DNA of 64,000 nucleotides from Larimichthys crocea (Eukaryota > Chordata > Actinopteri > Sciaenidae), in assembly GCF_000972845.2 (NCBI RefSeq), contig NC_040018.1:14853157-14917156 (forward strand), given 5' to 3'. Shown piece by piece: positions 25,394 to 45,340 of this stretch (position 1 is its first letter; the number at the start of each line of letters is the position of its first letter). Under the pieces are notes generated by a model. That model was given only the letters and a program-made list of their open reading frames with translations, was not told where the DNA came from and searched no databases. The translations under genes and the position numbers were made by a program.

Positions 25394-27014
25394 CTGTACA
25401 TGTTTTTCTCTAAATGCTCTTCTTTCTGTGCAGTTGAAGATGTTTGATCTTAATGGTGACGGTAAACTGGGTCTCTCTGAGATGGCGAGGTGAGTGCAAA
25501 TCCAGTTTCATTTGTATGTATGTAAAGTTTCAAACCTCTCCTAAGTGATGCTAATAAGATGAAACCTTCTTTGTTGTGTTTTGCCGCAGGCTCTTGCCAG
25601 TCCAGGAAAATTTCCTGCTGAAGTTCGAGGTAAATTTACACTCCAATTGATTTTACTATAGCAACTTAAGACGGGAGTCCTGTAGGTCTGATGTAAAGAA
25701 GTCAGAAATCAAGATTACTGGATTTACTGCAAGAGGATTATTTGTCATCAAAGTACTGAATGGACATATGGATCATTGACACATACAGTATGTGTGTTTA
25801 CTAATCTTAAGTCCTTCAGGATTTAAATATACTGCATAACATTTTTTTTAAAGGAATGTATGTTTCCTTTAAACACACTTCATAATTAAAGTCCTGTAAC
25901 TTGAATATGAAAATAAAAAAGACATAAGTGCTGCACAGTGACAATTTGAATCTGCATATATGTGATCTCCCACATGTTTTTTGTTATACATGTTCCCATA
26001 CGTACATGCTAGCTTGCCAGAGCAGATCAACAATTCCTTTCTGTCACAGGATTAGTCTGTCTGATCAGGATTAACTCAACTCCCAGTTATCATAATCTGC
26101 ATGGATTAATATCAGTTCTGGATCTGGTGGGGCTTTTACCGCTCTCTAGAAACATCCTGCAGTTTCTATTAATTTTCACTCCTCTGTCACTCTGTCTTTC
26201 TTACACTCATGCAGGGCATCAGACTCACAGTGAAAGAATTTGACTCCCTCTTCACCCTCTATGATAAGGTTTGTCAGTTTGCTTTCATATATGCTCTATC
26301 TGTGTCTCTATCTCTATAGTGCCTAAATACAATCCTTCCTTCTATGTTATACACTTTGTACACTGTGTACTTCCTGGTGTAGTGCATCCATTTTCGGCAG
26401 GGTAGGGTTGTCTCATTCAAGTATGGCCGTCGTGCATTTTCTGGAAATGACAATGGCAGCATTTTACCGTTTCTTCTTCAGTAAGTTGCAACCATGTGGA
26501 GCATTAGCTGCCATCCGGGTACTCTCAGTATACTGTATTTTGCCATAATTGGCAGTGTTAAATGCACGTATGTATTAAAAAATAGCAAGTCTAAGTATGG
26601 AAGTCTTGTTTTTACATTACATACTTTTCCTTTGTATAATACGGACCTCTTGTGCTTTCTTTAACCAGGATGGTAATGGCTATATTGATGAGCAGGAGCT
26701 GGATGCTTTGCTGAAGGACCTCTGTGACAAGAACAAAATGGTAATGAATAGTTAGCCTATTGATTGATCAGTTCAGGTTACTTTTCTACTTGCCAAATAT
26801 AGAGCTGATAGCTGTCTCTGCGATGTATTGTATGTTTGCACCATCCATAGACCCCTCTGTGCCCACTGATTGTATGTGCCTGTGTCATTTCTGGCAGGAC
26901 GTGGACTCAACAGGACTTGGGGGTTACAAGAAGAGCATCATGGCTCTGTCTGATGGAGGGAAACTGTACCGCACTGAGCTGGAGATTGTCCTCTGCCGGG
27001 ACTCCACGCTGTGA
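17334..27014 (+). CDS. calb2: Calretinin (calbindin 2), EF-hand calcium-binding protein
   Basis: Calretinin is a cytosolic calcium buffer and sensor of neurons, including retina and hair cells. Eleven coding exons: 17334-17427, 22622-22704, 23204-23293, 23411-23491, 24378-24434, 24814-24891, 25434-25489, 25590-25629, 26215-26268, 26669-26740, 26898-27014. All borders are GT-AG and phases sum to 273 codons plus TGA, close to the 271 aa of human calretinin. Five canonical EF-hand loops are visible at about residues 29-40 ([12 protein letters not shown]), 78-89, 122-133 ([12 protein letters not shown]), 166-177 and 210-221; a sixth near 253-264 lacks Asp/Glu ligands, as usual in this family. The N-terminus [20 protein letters not shown] and the end LEIVLC also match calretinin rather than calbindin-D28k. 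Fish keep two calb2 copies and I cannot say whether this is a or b. Confidence in family is very high. Confidence 0.97.
18042..18077 (+). repeat. (GA)n microsatellite in a purine tract
   Basis: About 18 GA units inside a roughly 300-bp strand-asymmetric purine-rich tract (17940-18260) in calb2 intron 1, with a second shorter GA run near 18234-18266. Confidence 0.93.
21185..21292 (+). repeat. Dispersed repeat family A, 3' fragment in calb2 intron 1
   Basis: TGCTTGGAAGGGGAGGGCGA, GTTGGTTGCAGTCTGCAACC and CCACTAGATGCCACTAAATC, ending CACACTGGACCTTTA. This is the clearest 3' end of the family in the window. Confidence 0.7.
25349..25389 (+). repeat. (TG)n microsatellite before calb2 exon 7
   Basis: About 20 TG units, ending some 44 nt upstream of the exon 7 acceptor (exon starts 25434). 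A pyrimidine-rich stretch separates the two. Confidence 0.95.
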
Positions 27015-27485
27015 CCTCCCCCCTTGGGACCCCTCCATCTTAACTCTATTCGACTGCCTCCTCCTTCCTACCTCCTGATGTAACCTGGTGCATGTCTGAC
27101 CCTTAACCTTGCTACACCACTTAGAGTTAAAACTAAAGTGCTCCTGAAAGCACAAAGTGTACCGCTGGCCCTGCTGTTTTAACCCCTCTGAGGTCTTTCT
27201 TTGAATTTTATCTGCAGGTCCATAGTGAAATATCCATAGCAATGACTACACAGATATATTGTGTATTTATTTGTTTGACTTCCTGTTTTTAACATGCATT
27301 TGTATTTTTTACATTCATCTCATATCTATATCCGTTCTCCTCTAAATGAGTTTAAAATACTTGTGTTCCATAGCATCTGCTCATTTGTTTTATTTATTTC
27401 TATTTAATTCGATATTATCCTGTTTTATTTGATGAGGCTTGTACTGTTCTATTTAAGATATATTAAAGATATTACTGAGAGAATG

Positions 27486-27491
27486 AATAAA
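27486..27491 (+). terminator. calb2 polyadenylation signal
   Basis: AATAAA 472 nt after the TGA stop, within an AT-rich 3' UTR. It is the first canonical hexamer I found in this stretch and is a reasonable cleavage signal, inferred by motif only. Confidence 0.6.
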
Positions 27492-30400
27492 TGTACCGTG
27501 AGAGCTCTTGTCCTAATTATTCACTTGCATTAAAAAGTCATATGTTCATGTGAACAATGTTCTGCTACACCTCAGCTATCAGGGGGAATATTTCAGCTGT
27601 GCCGCTGCTTCGACTGTGAGAGGTTTGTTTAGTGTGTAGAAGACGCTCACACACTCACACTCAGACCCCCCTCCCACACACACACACACACACACTGAGA
27701 GTTGTGTAGATCCAGTGAAGATTACAGCTCCGATACAGATGCCCAAAGCAAGTGTTTTCTCCAGAGTGCTCCACCTTCACTTTCTAATCTCTTGATAATA
27801 GAGAGTGTGATGTCGAAAAAGCTTGTGCTGCTCCATTTTTCATAGAGGGGGGTTACTGAAGCCTCTGTGGCACTTTGTGATGAAGTGAGCAGAGTGGGAC
27901 AAGAAACAACAGAAATCCAGCAGGATGATTGTGTCGTTCTTTTACATGCACATACACACGCAAATCTGCGATGAGAAAATATAACATGGCAACCAAAGCA
28001 CTTAAATAATTGAAATATGTCTCTTTCTCATCCAAAGGTGTACATCTCACCTCACCAACACGTTCTCCAATATACCACTAATTATGTAATATGACAACAT
28101 ATCTTTATGGATTATTTATCTTTCATTGATGACTGAAATTACAAATGACAGTCCTTTTTAAAATATGCTGTCCTACTATACTGAAAACTGTGGCCATTTT
28201 CTATTTCCTTCTATAGGATAGAGAGTCAACACCCCCATATTTCAGCATTATGGAACAGTCTTCTTCCCATCAATTAATAATCAGCTCTTTCATCTTTAAT
28301 TAAACTCACTATCTTTAAAGCACACCCATTCACACACACCATCACTGCGGCCACACACATTCACTCACACAAAAACAATACAGCGTTCACCTCTTTCAGC
28401 GAGTGTTAAATGTTATAGACACATGTGGGCGCACAAACACACACACACACACGTACACGAAGACACACAGTGAAACTCTGCGCCTTGGTTCAAGCTGTTA
28501 ACTGCTGACAACAAGAAAAAAGAGAGTTATATCCGCTCTGATTCCTTCACACACATCAGTCCCACCCAGTGAGAGAGATGAGACAAGCGAGCGATACAGA
28601 CAGATGAGATACTCTCTGTTATTTATCCTCTGTACAGCTGCACACACACACACAGGCTACAAAGATAGTAAACAAATTCTCACATTTGCATAAATTTAAA
28701 AGGGGACACTGCACGTGATGTACTACCCTGTGTTAACAATTAAGCCACCCATACATCCAAACTCAGTGTAAAACATTGCAGTAGTCCCATCTACAGTGAA
28801 GCCATTCAGACATTTCTTTTGGATGTGACAAAAAGATGCCATGTTGCTAATTTCTTCTGTTCTATTCCATAATCACCCTCTTTATCTTCTGCCCAACATC
28901 ATCATACTGTCTGTTCTATTAGATTTTTTAACAACAACATTAACAACAGTGTTCATGGTGGAGTTTTTAGTTACAGTTTTCCAAGATATGAAAGTTGTCT
29001 CAGAGATTTTTGTTGCCCTAGATAAAATGTGCAAATATTAGTGATATTTTTGGATCTTAGTCTAATTGTGTGTGTCTCTTGTGACAGACACTGGAGACAA
29101 TGATTGTTTTTCTCTGTTACCTTACCAACAGAAATCACATAATTCACATTGCACGATACAAACACTTAAACAGAATGAACTTTGAAAATGTCAAGTTTCT
29201 AGTTGCATAAAGTGTTTTGTACTCAGCGCTAAAGTGATAGTCATAGGTGTATGCAAACCCATGATCACATCACATCACAATTTGCATATTTAAACTCAAA
29301 CAATGTTGTTACAGATGAAAATGAGCCTCTATGGCTAAATCTGGCACATTTACATGCTGCATCCAAGTGTTGTGGTAATTAATGTGCAGCATTGCTCCTT
29401 AAATAAATACACACAAACAAAACAAAGGCTCTGTACATGCTCAGAGGTGTTTTCGCTTATTAAGGCTGCTGAAGCTCCTGCTCAGATTCAGGCAGAGTTA
29501 CAAGTGTAACATGTCCCTCTCTAAATGGTACAACAAAGTAAAAAGAGGAACACATCAATGAGGAGACATTTTGACATGTAACAGTAAGTCTGAGGGTGCT
29601 GTGTGTATTGTGCATGCCAGCTCACTGTCACACTGTCATGACTTACTGGGACACTTGAATATATCAGAGCTGTCATTAATGGTACTAGGAACTATGTTCT
29701 CAGGAATCACAGATGTTAATGCAGCACAAATAGGGAGCGTTTTTCTGATTACTTTTATTTTGCATATATAATACTTCATCTTGACATTTTAGTTGGCATC
29801 ATGTATATCCTTTGTATAATCATTTGACATTGCTCTATTGTTTTGTCCTTCACAGAGGGAGCTGAAATCAAGCATATGGCGGCACATATGCTGAAAACAC
29901 AAAACAATCAAAATGCAATGTACGCGTTGATTTGTGAATATTTCTTTCCGATGTGAGAAAAAAAAAATCCTTTTGATAAAAATGTATGACTAAACATGTG
30001 AGACCTACCAAAACAAAGTGAACCATAGCGAGGAACAGCAAACAGGAAATTGTTACAGAATAGAGCCCACACTGTGTCAACTATTATTGCTACATGATAC
30101 ATGAAATAAAATCTAATGTCTAATGGCTCACTAGCACTGCTTCTCATCAACTCATCATCACACAGGCTTGTTGTCACACAACCTATTAACCCATAACCTT
30201 GCAGAGAGTGCAGTATGAGTTTATATGTTGTACTGTGAATTTGAAAATGCAAAACTATCATGTAAACAAATGGCTGCAGATTTTAGAATAACAACAAAAA
30301 GGAGTGTGCGCACACATTTACTGTACAATGGGCATTAAAGAAGCTTGGTTAACCCTAAACTAAGCTGTGAAATGTCACTCAAACACTTTTCTCTTATCAG

Positions 30401-32706
30401 TTTTTATGCTGATCTGTCATTTTAATGCTTCTTTCAGCTCTTTACTCATCAGCACTCTTTATTATACTGTCCATGTGATGGACAACGCTGTATTTTTCCT
30501 TATCAGTGCACCACATTGTTTTTGAACACTGCATGTGGGGATGTGAATTCTCTCTCGCTGTAAATATATCTCCTCCACACACTGGCAGTCCCTCATGCAA
30601 GCCAAGTTGATGTGACTCTGTTGGGGTGCCAGTGAGTTGTCTGTCTGGTTGCAGGGGGAAAAAAATGTTTCATGGACTTCCAGGCTCTGTTGTGTGATGT
30701 TCTTCCAGGTCTCTGTTCCTTCTACACAGACTGTCTGACAGCGAGGTTGCTGTTCTTTTAAACTTGTAAGACTCTGAAAGTGAAAACACACTTATAATCT
30801 CCACTTAATGCAGAACATCGAGCAAAGACAAACTTGTACTCTGAGTGATTAAAAGGATATTAAAAGAACAATATGTTCAACACTGGAAGAAAATAATGTG
30901 TTTTTTGGTTAGAATCATGCTTCATCCAATCCATTAAAAAAATGCTATTATTGTTAAGTTGCTTTATAAGAAACAATGTGTGCTGGTGAGCTCTGTGGAG
31001 TGAAATGTAGAGAAAGTCTCCATCTGGTGGTAAATTGGCTTTTGCAAATAGATAAAGTAAACAACTTTATTACCATTTTCTGCAGTGGTTAAGATACAAT
31101 TAGTAATACTGCATAATCACAGATTTTTGAAGATTACCAGCAGATAATTGAATAAACATGGATAAAGCAACTACAAAATCAGGTTCAGCGCATAAGATGA
31201 TGCAGTGTCTATTGTGTGACATTGCCCTCAAGTGGACAAATTAAGTATCTGCAGAATGCCACTGTCAGAGAATCAAGTATCCCATAAAAAAGTAACCATC
31301 ACCATAGAAGTTTTGTTTGTCACTTAAACTGTGAACACTTGGACATCAAACATTCAGGATCATGTCCACTGTCTTTCAAGCAGATAAGCTTTTGTGATAT
31401 TATCATTAAAAAGACTACTGCAATTTTGTTCAAGTACACATTGTTCAGTTTCATCTGACATTCAGTTCACTTTGAAACTTAAATACCTTTTTTTTAGCTT
31501 GTCCAGTTACAGATAACAAATAAAATATGATATAGATTAAGCTACAGAGCAGTATATAAAGTGTGAAGGCATTTTCTGTTGGAGGTTACACAGGGTCAAG
31601 TACCTTGAGGTCACTGTAGGGGTAGTGTTAAATCTTTAAGATACAATGCAACTGTATGTTTGTGTTTAAGAAAGGAGGCGCCATTCTGATCATTACTATG
31701 GTAACCGAGGTCAGTTGATAGGGCTATCTCACTCCATAGACACAACACATAGAAACTACTACAGTCAGATAACAAAGTGCAAACATATTTCTTTGTTTGC
31801 AGACTAATAATCCGTTGGCTAATACTTTATGCTGTTTGCAGTGGGTATGGCCATTAATCAGTCCCTGCAGAGAATAATCAATCTATAAAAACACACAACA
31901 CAAGATTCATGAACGGTTTTTATCCCAAAGCCATCACCATAATGAACTCTGTGCTGAAAGCAAACCCGAACACATCACAACATAATAAATTGCAATTATG
32001 TGCATTAATGGTCTTTTTAACTGCATACAATGGCATTAATGAGTGTGAGATACAAAGGATATGCGATGTGTAATAGGAGTAAATGGAGGAAGAGTATTTT
32101 TCATCTATTTTATTCTAACTGAGTCTGGTTCTCGAGTGCACCTGAATTTAATATGTTTTGTACAATGACAATAAAGAAATCTTATCTTATCTTATCTTTT
32201 GGACATAGAGTAGTTGTAGCATTATCTTGAGGGCATATAGACAAGCCATAGAGGACAGTTTCTTCAGGATTGAGCAACAACATCATGCAACAACAGGTGA
32301 ATTGATAAATCCTCAGGTAATACCTTAAGAAAGGACATTAGCTCAATTGTTCCCAGCAGCAAACATACATATCTATATCAATGATTAGAGTCTAATAATA
32401 AAATGAACATGTTTCTGAAATAAACCATAAGTATTTGTTTTTGGTACTTTAAATAGGCTATATTTTGATGCTAAAACATTTCACTTGTTACAGAGATTTC
32501 ATTGTGCTATTACTACTTTTCTTAAGTAAATGCTGTAAGTATTTGTCCCATCACTGACTCTTTCAATGTTCATGTTGATTAGACATTAGACATCCAGTGA
32601 AGGCCTCCACTCTGTCAATCACATGGCACATGTGGTCTATCAATACAATAACGTGTTGACGTTTCGTGGATGTATGAGTGTGCGACTCCTCTCCACTCCT
32701 CGGGAT
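27492..32706. other. Intergenic region between calb2 and got2
   Basis: About 5.2 kb without a credible gene. It has CA-rich clusters near 27650-27700 and 28320-28660, AT-rich single-copy-looking DNA, and a truncated LINE at its right part. Open frames of 60-117 codons here show no homology I recognise and no splice-supported continuation. Confidence 0.6.
31905..32199 (+). mobile_element. 5'-truncated LINE 3' end (L2/CR1-like)
   Basis: The sequence TTTTTATCCCAAAGCCATCA followed by CCATAATGAACTCTGTG is the degraded coding end typical of fish L2-like LINEs (peptide FYPKAITIMNS). It continues through an untranslated tail to ACAATGACAATAAAGAAATC and ends in a short (TTATC)n repeat, as such LINE 3' ends do. 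The reverse transcriptase itself is missing. Confidence 0.7.
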
Positions 32707-33399
32707 TAGTGATGTGTCGGTCGCGAACGATCCGGTTCTAAGAGCCGGCTCTATGAAGTGAACGACGGGAGCCGGCTCCTCGTTGGGAGTCGATTTAGGG
32801 AGCCGTTTTTTTTTGTTTTTTTTTCCCCCTTCTGTGCCTCCCTGTCTCCTCTCCCTGACACTCTCTCTCATGCCATGCCTGTTCTCACACATCTTGACCA
32901 ATCACGTTCGGCTTTCAATTAAAAAACTGGAGAAAAAAAAAATTAGCGGGAAAAAAACTTTTTTTTCTCCACTTTTTTTGTGTGAAAACTGCACGTAATT
33001 GGTGAAAAGATGTATAGCAGCATCCAAGGCAGGGGTGACAGACACACATACACACACACAGCGGTCGCGGAGGACAAACACGACAGGAGGGAGACGAGAG
33101 ACATTATTTATTACATTATTGCATTATTTTGGGTGATAAATTAATTAAATAGTTAGTACATTTTATTTATATAGCACATTTTTACAAAGTGCTTTACAAT
33201 GTCAAAAATAAAAAAATATAAAACATTTAAAAATATAAAATAACAATAACAGCAATAATAACAAATAATAATAATTATATTAATTATAAAACCAATAATA
33301 AATGTGAAGGAGCCGTTTGGGAGCCGAAAGAGCCGGCTCCTTATAGATGCAAGACCAAAAGAACCGGCTCTCCAAAAAGAGCCGAGATTCCCATCACTC
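32707..33399. mobile_element. Non-autonomous hAT-like DNA transposon
   Basis: A ~690-bp element with inverted ends. The left begins TAGTGATGTGTCGG and contains GGTTCTAAGAGCCGGCTC; the right contains GAGCCGGCTCC, GAACCGGCTCT and ends GATTCCCATCACTC. The 8-bp direct repeat CTCGGGAT flanks it (32699-32706 and 33400-33407), and the identity extends to 14 bp (ACTCCTCGGGATTA at 32695-32708 and 33396-33409). An 8-bp target duplication is the hAT signature. It encodes no transposase. The interior carries homopolymer runs and a second fish repeat motif (TTTATTTATATAGCACATTT near 33160). Confidence 0.8.
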
Positions 33400-33464
33400 C
33401 TCGGGATTAACAGTCAGATGATAATCTCAGGTCTGCTGCGTGCGTCTGCTCACCCACGCTGCTC

Positions 33465-33472
33465 TGACGTCA
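33465..33472. promoter_or_regulatory. Perfect CRE palindrome in the got2 promoter
   Basis: TGACGTCA lies 91 bp upstream of the got2 ATG in a CpG-rich stretch. It is the full CREB/ATF consensus. There is no TATA box, which fits a housekeeping promoter. The hAT-like element ends only 65 bp upstream of this site. Confidence 0.6.
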
Positions 33473-33562
33473 GCGCGTACTCGGTGCGTAGCATCGTGGT
33501 CGTGCCTGCCCTTCACGTCCGTCCACATCCTACCAGGCTCTACTCCCAAACGCAGCGCGACG

Positions 33563-41247
<7,685 letters not shown>

Positions 41248-42283
41248 AGTGGATCCTGCCGGGACAGCTACGCAATCAAAGCAGCAATGTTAAAGAGGAG
41301 CTTTATGTGTCGCTAATGTCTGTCTCCTCCATTCCACCTTTTTAGAAAAGAGCTCAGTATTTAGTTAGACATTTTCTTTATTGGATTCATCAAGTTCAAC
41401 TTGGAATGGTTGCTGCTGTTCAACGGTTTAGGTTAAAAACATTTTATGAACTGGCTCCCCTGCCAAATTGTAAAAGACATGTTTGCTTCCAGTACTGACA
41501 GATCATCGTTGCTTATTTATTATGTGGAATCAACATTTGGCTGTGCATTAGTGTCCTCCTAAATGTGTGCTGTTTATCTGCTGTGGGCTCACTCACTATA
41601 AAACATCAAGGATTTTCTTTTTCTTCTTTTGTGGAGGTCATAGCACTTTATAAGCTGTAACGCCCCCTTTTTATTTGTCAATCAGGTCATCACTTTACTG
41701 TCAGGCTAATCTGTGGCACTTCCCCTGACCTAATCAGTCACCCACTAATCACCCCATTATCTATGTTTGGAATTTGTCCGTCTATCCCTCTTCAGGAGAA
41801 TGTGTGAATCAATTTTGGGTTTCAGTCCAGTTTGGTGGCAGAGCAGCAGTCTCAGTCAGTCCCTTTTAACCCCTGATACAAACAAGCACACAAGTCAAAA
41901 CGAGTTAAACTCAGTTCAGAGACTGATCAATACTTTGAATGAAATCCCCAAAGAAGAGTTTTTCTTCATATTGCACCAAAGCCCCAATTTAAACGTCCCA
42001 TTTCTTATTTTCTTTTCATGATTGAGTCATTGTATTTCATACAAATGTCTCACTGTGTGAACTCACTGATTGGGGTTCATGAAGAAATGTGCACATGCTT
42101 CTCATTCACTCATTCTTTGCATGGATCTGTTCATCATTGAGACTGTCAGACACAAGTGGCATTTAGAAATGTGGGGTTTGTACCAGTCTGCACATACTTC
42201 TGAAACATCTGGCACTTCGCCTCCACGTTTTGCATTCTGTCATAACATAATGGATCAGTGGTCATGTACCTTATTGAACAAAC

Positions 42284-42289
42284 AATAAA
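42284..42289 (+). terminator. got2 polyadenylation signal
   Basis: AATAAA about 1.04 kb after the got2 stop. The intervening sequence is a plausible 3' UTR with no other clear hexamer. Motif-based inference. Confidence 0.55.
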
Positions 42290-43560
42290 CGGTTATAGAG
42301 TAATTAATTGTTCTAATGTGTGTTTTATGTGATCAGTTAACTTGACCCTTTACCTATATACCTACAACTTGCTTATTTAATTGATGGTTTACTTAACATT
42401 ACAATAATATTGCACTGCTAGTACACTGTTCATCCAGAGATGTCTTAGAAGTTACTGCATAATGATTTGTATTTGTCATTGATAGACACCTGTTAATTGC
42501 CAAGTGTTCTCAGTCCCCATTTATATTTACTTGAATGGTGCATCTGGACTTGCAGCATGAATAGATTCAAGTGGTATGAATATGTTTAACACTTAACTGA
42601 TAATGTTTTTTTTTTTTAGATGGGGCTAAAAAACAATTTTCTGCTGGCTCCATTTGCCACTGTTGTAGTACTCAGGATTGTTCTCGTCTCAGATCGACTG
42701 CAGTTTTACTTGGCTTTGTCTTGGTCTCATACAAAGGGGATTTTATTTCAAGATGAGACCATTGGCTTGTTAACATCATTACTGTGACTAAATATAAAAC
42801 TTCCTACTTCAAATGCAACCGTTAACTTTACTCATCTCATTGAAAGTGAAACGAGAAGAAGCTGTGACTATACAGGAAGAGATGTCAACCAAATCTTCTG
42901 TAATAAATTTTTACTTGATAAACTACAAAGAATTCACCTCTGAACCAGCTTGGACCACACTGCACCCAAGGAGATTTTGGAAATATTGCCAACATATTAG
43001 CTATCTAAATAGTCTATACTGTCTGGTCTTGGTCTTGACTTGGGTCTCAACCGACAAAATCTTGGTCTTTTGGGATTTGAGCCAGAGGTTTCGTTCTTGA
43101 TTACAACACTGCAGTGCTTTGCTCAACATTTGCTGGGACTTCTGTCAGCCTATGCATAACACCGACTATGCATAAGTACCTCATACAATCCCAAACTATC
43201 CCTGTGACAGAAGGATCATTGGAGCTGTACTGACAAGTCTTGGAAACACGGCTCCTTTACCAAACATGAAGTTAATGATGCAGGACTGATTAAAGTGATA
43301 ATCATTTTAGTTAATCAGCTTTAGTAATATTCATTTCCCAATGAATTTGCAATCAATCTAATCTCTACAATCTTTTCTCCCTGTTAACGTTAATGCGTTT
43401 TTTGTTTATCAGATATTAAAATAATTACATTCAAAGCTAAAACCTCATGTGAGACTTTATATCTCATTTTTTTACAAACTTCATCCACATATTAAATAAA
43501 TGTTTTGGTCCATACAAAACTGAGGAGTCGGCACATTAACACAAATGACTACATTACCCA
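42290..43560. other. Intergenic region between got2 and slc38a7
   Basis: About 1.3 kb containing the inverted-repeat element at 42658-43111. The remaining bases are AT-rich and show no coding signal. Confidence 0.6.
42658..43111. mobile_element. Likely non-autonomous DNA transposon, imperfect inverted ends
   Basis: The left end is CACTGTTGTAGTACTCAGGA and the right end TTCTTGATTACAACACTG, approximately inverse. The interior is full of CTTGGTCTTGACT and GTCTCAGAT-like words, which I recognise from dispersed fish repeats. I could not find a convincing target duplication, so class and exact ends are uncertain. Confidence 0.5.
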
Positions 43561-43575
43561 CAATTCCCGAGAGGA

Positions 43576-43585
43576 GTCACGTGAC
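43576..43585. promoter_or_regulatory. CLEAR element (perfect GTCACGTGAC) of slc38a7
   Basis: GTCACGTGAC is the full palindromic CLEAR consensus bound by TFEB/TFE3/MITF in lysosomal gene promoters. A second related E-box, GTCACATG (reverse CATGTGAC), follows at 43591-43598. Just upstream, ACTACATTACCCACAATTCC resembles a ZNF143/SBS site. The position directly at the presumed 5' exon of a lysosomal transporter supports a real site. Binding itself is inferred. Confidence 0.7.
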
Positions 43586-43589
43586 GAGG

Positions 43590-43674
43590 TGTCACATGGC
43601 TCTCTGCTTTGTACGAGCTGCAAAACACAGACAGCCCAGTCATTACCTGCGGCGGAGGCTGTTTGACACTGAAG
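43590..43674 (+). other. Probable 5' UTR exon of slc38a7
   Basis: GC-rich sequence ends with CTGAAG|GTACGT, a strong donor at 43675. The next acceptor is ATTTCAG|ATTTC, with exon 2 starting at 45566, about 200 nt before the start codon. The left limit of this exon is a guess from promoter motifs. Confidence 0.45.
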
Positions 43675-44344
43675 GTACGTCTCTTTTTGTCAGCGTTTTA
43701 TCTCGTAACAGCTCACTGAACATCGACGACATGAAGGTGAAGGTAAATCAAACAGAGGCGTGTAGATGTGCGGTCTTTTCTCTGAGCGAGCTGCTCACCT
43801 GTGATTTAAGTCTGGCTAGGTGTAACGTTTGTTAGCTAGCCATTGTAGGACACGGAGTGACAAAGAGGTTTGACTGCGTTGACAGAAGTTATTGTTACGT
43901 TAATGAAAAGAGCAGATATATTTTTGTTAAAACACGGAGGTAGATAGCTGGAGTTTCGTGTTGTCTGTGTGGAAGGAGCAAATCAAATCAGTTCAAGTCA
44001 TCCATCAGCACCTCCACAAGGCTTTGTTAAAGCTCATCATGATGTGATGATCGTGGTATTATATGATCTTTTTTAAAGGACATCTCACTGACTGAGGGAG
44101 CCTGTGCTTCACACGTCCCTGTTGAGCAGTGATCAGACTGAAAGTGCAGTAAAGAGTTGAACTCACAGGCTGCCATGGTCTTGTTTGGTTGAATGGGGAA
44201 ACTGGTGATGTGCTGCTTTGGATCAGCCTCATTACTGCTGTCTGTGTACTTCCCTGTGTGTTAGTTAGAACATTAGAAACAATTTAGGAACGGGCTCATC
44301 CAAACTTTGCTCTAAGAAGCCAACAGTGAACCTTTTAGTTTTTT

Positions 44345-45340
44345 ATTTAGTTATTTATTTATTTAAAAGGGACAGTGCATATTATGCATATATTGATGTT
44401 AAAAAAAAGGGAAAAGGAGGACAGAAAAAACTCAGCAAAAGAAAACACAGACAAGAGAAGAAGGGGAAAAAAAAGGCTTACAACTAAGACGTTACTACAA
44501 ACAGGGACATTGCACAAAACCCGGAATTGTATAAAAAATTTTAAGTAATAAAAGTTTCCCAAAAGCCCATGATGTGATCGCATACTGATCACGGTGCGTT
44601 ATGATCACAAATCTGATTAGATCGAAGCCACGCCTTCAAATGTCCCTTGAATGTTAATATACTGGGACTCTCTCTAATTGAGGTGGGTAGGCTGTTCCAC
44701 AGTATACTACCTCTGTATCATAGGACATTTTGGCCAAATGTGGTTCGTCGAAGAGGAACCTCACAGTCACCTCTGGTGACTCGAGTAGTGGAGTGACTGA
44801 CTACCCTCAGTTTAATATATCATTTAATGGCGGTGGTGCCAGTCCATGAAGGACTTTAAACATCAGACAAGCTATTTTAAATTTCTTAAAATTTTCAAAA
44901 CTTAGTAATTTATACTTTGGGAGAATGCTACAGTAGTGATAAGAGAATGGCTTTTTGTCTAAGATTTTAACTGCTTTTTTATATAAGGATTTAATTGGTT
45001 TGAGTGCAGTGGCTCCAGAAAAAGACCAACTTGTTATACAGTAATCTATGTGTGAAAATATCATAGAGTGAAGGAACATTAAAGCAGCACTACCATTTAG
45101 AGATGGCCTTATCTCTCTAAAGTTACTTAAGTTCAATTTAATGGTGTTTGTCTTTTAGGAGCCACACCAAAAAAAATATCAGCGTCGAATCCAGAATGAC
45201 ACCTAGGTATTTGTATTCTTGCATCAGTGGTAGTTCGTCATCACCCAAAAATATATTTATATACCCACAAAGAGGCCAACGGTGTGCAGGTTTCATGTCA
45301 ACCAAAAACTGAATAGCCTGCTGTGGCACGATGGAGAGTT
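44345..45340 (-). mobile_element. Truncated LINE inserted antisense in slc38a7 intron 1
   Basis: On the minus strand, 45329-45138 encodes QEYKYLGVILDSTL and 45136-44807 encodes FLHSMIFSHIDYCITSWS and KAVKILDKKPFSYHYCSILP. Both are typical of the C-terminal part of fish non-LTR reverse-transcriptase proteins. The two pieces are in different frames, joined where about 20 codons seem lost. Below 44800 follows an untranslated tail ending at TTTAAATAAATAAATAAC, complementary to about 44345-44370. No endonuclease or catalytic YxDD is present. The clade is not assigned. Confidence 0.8.
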
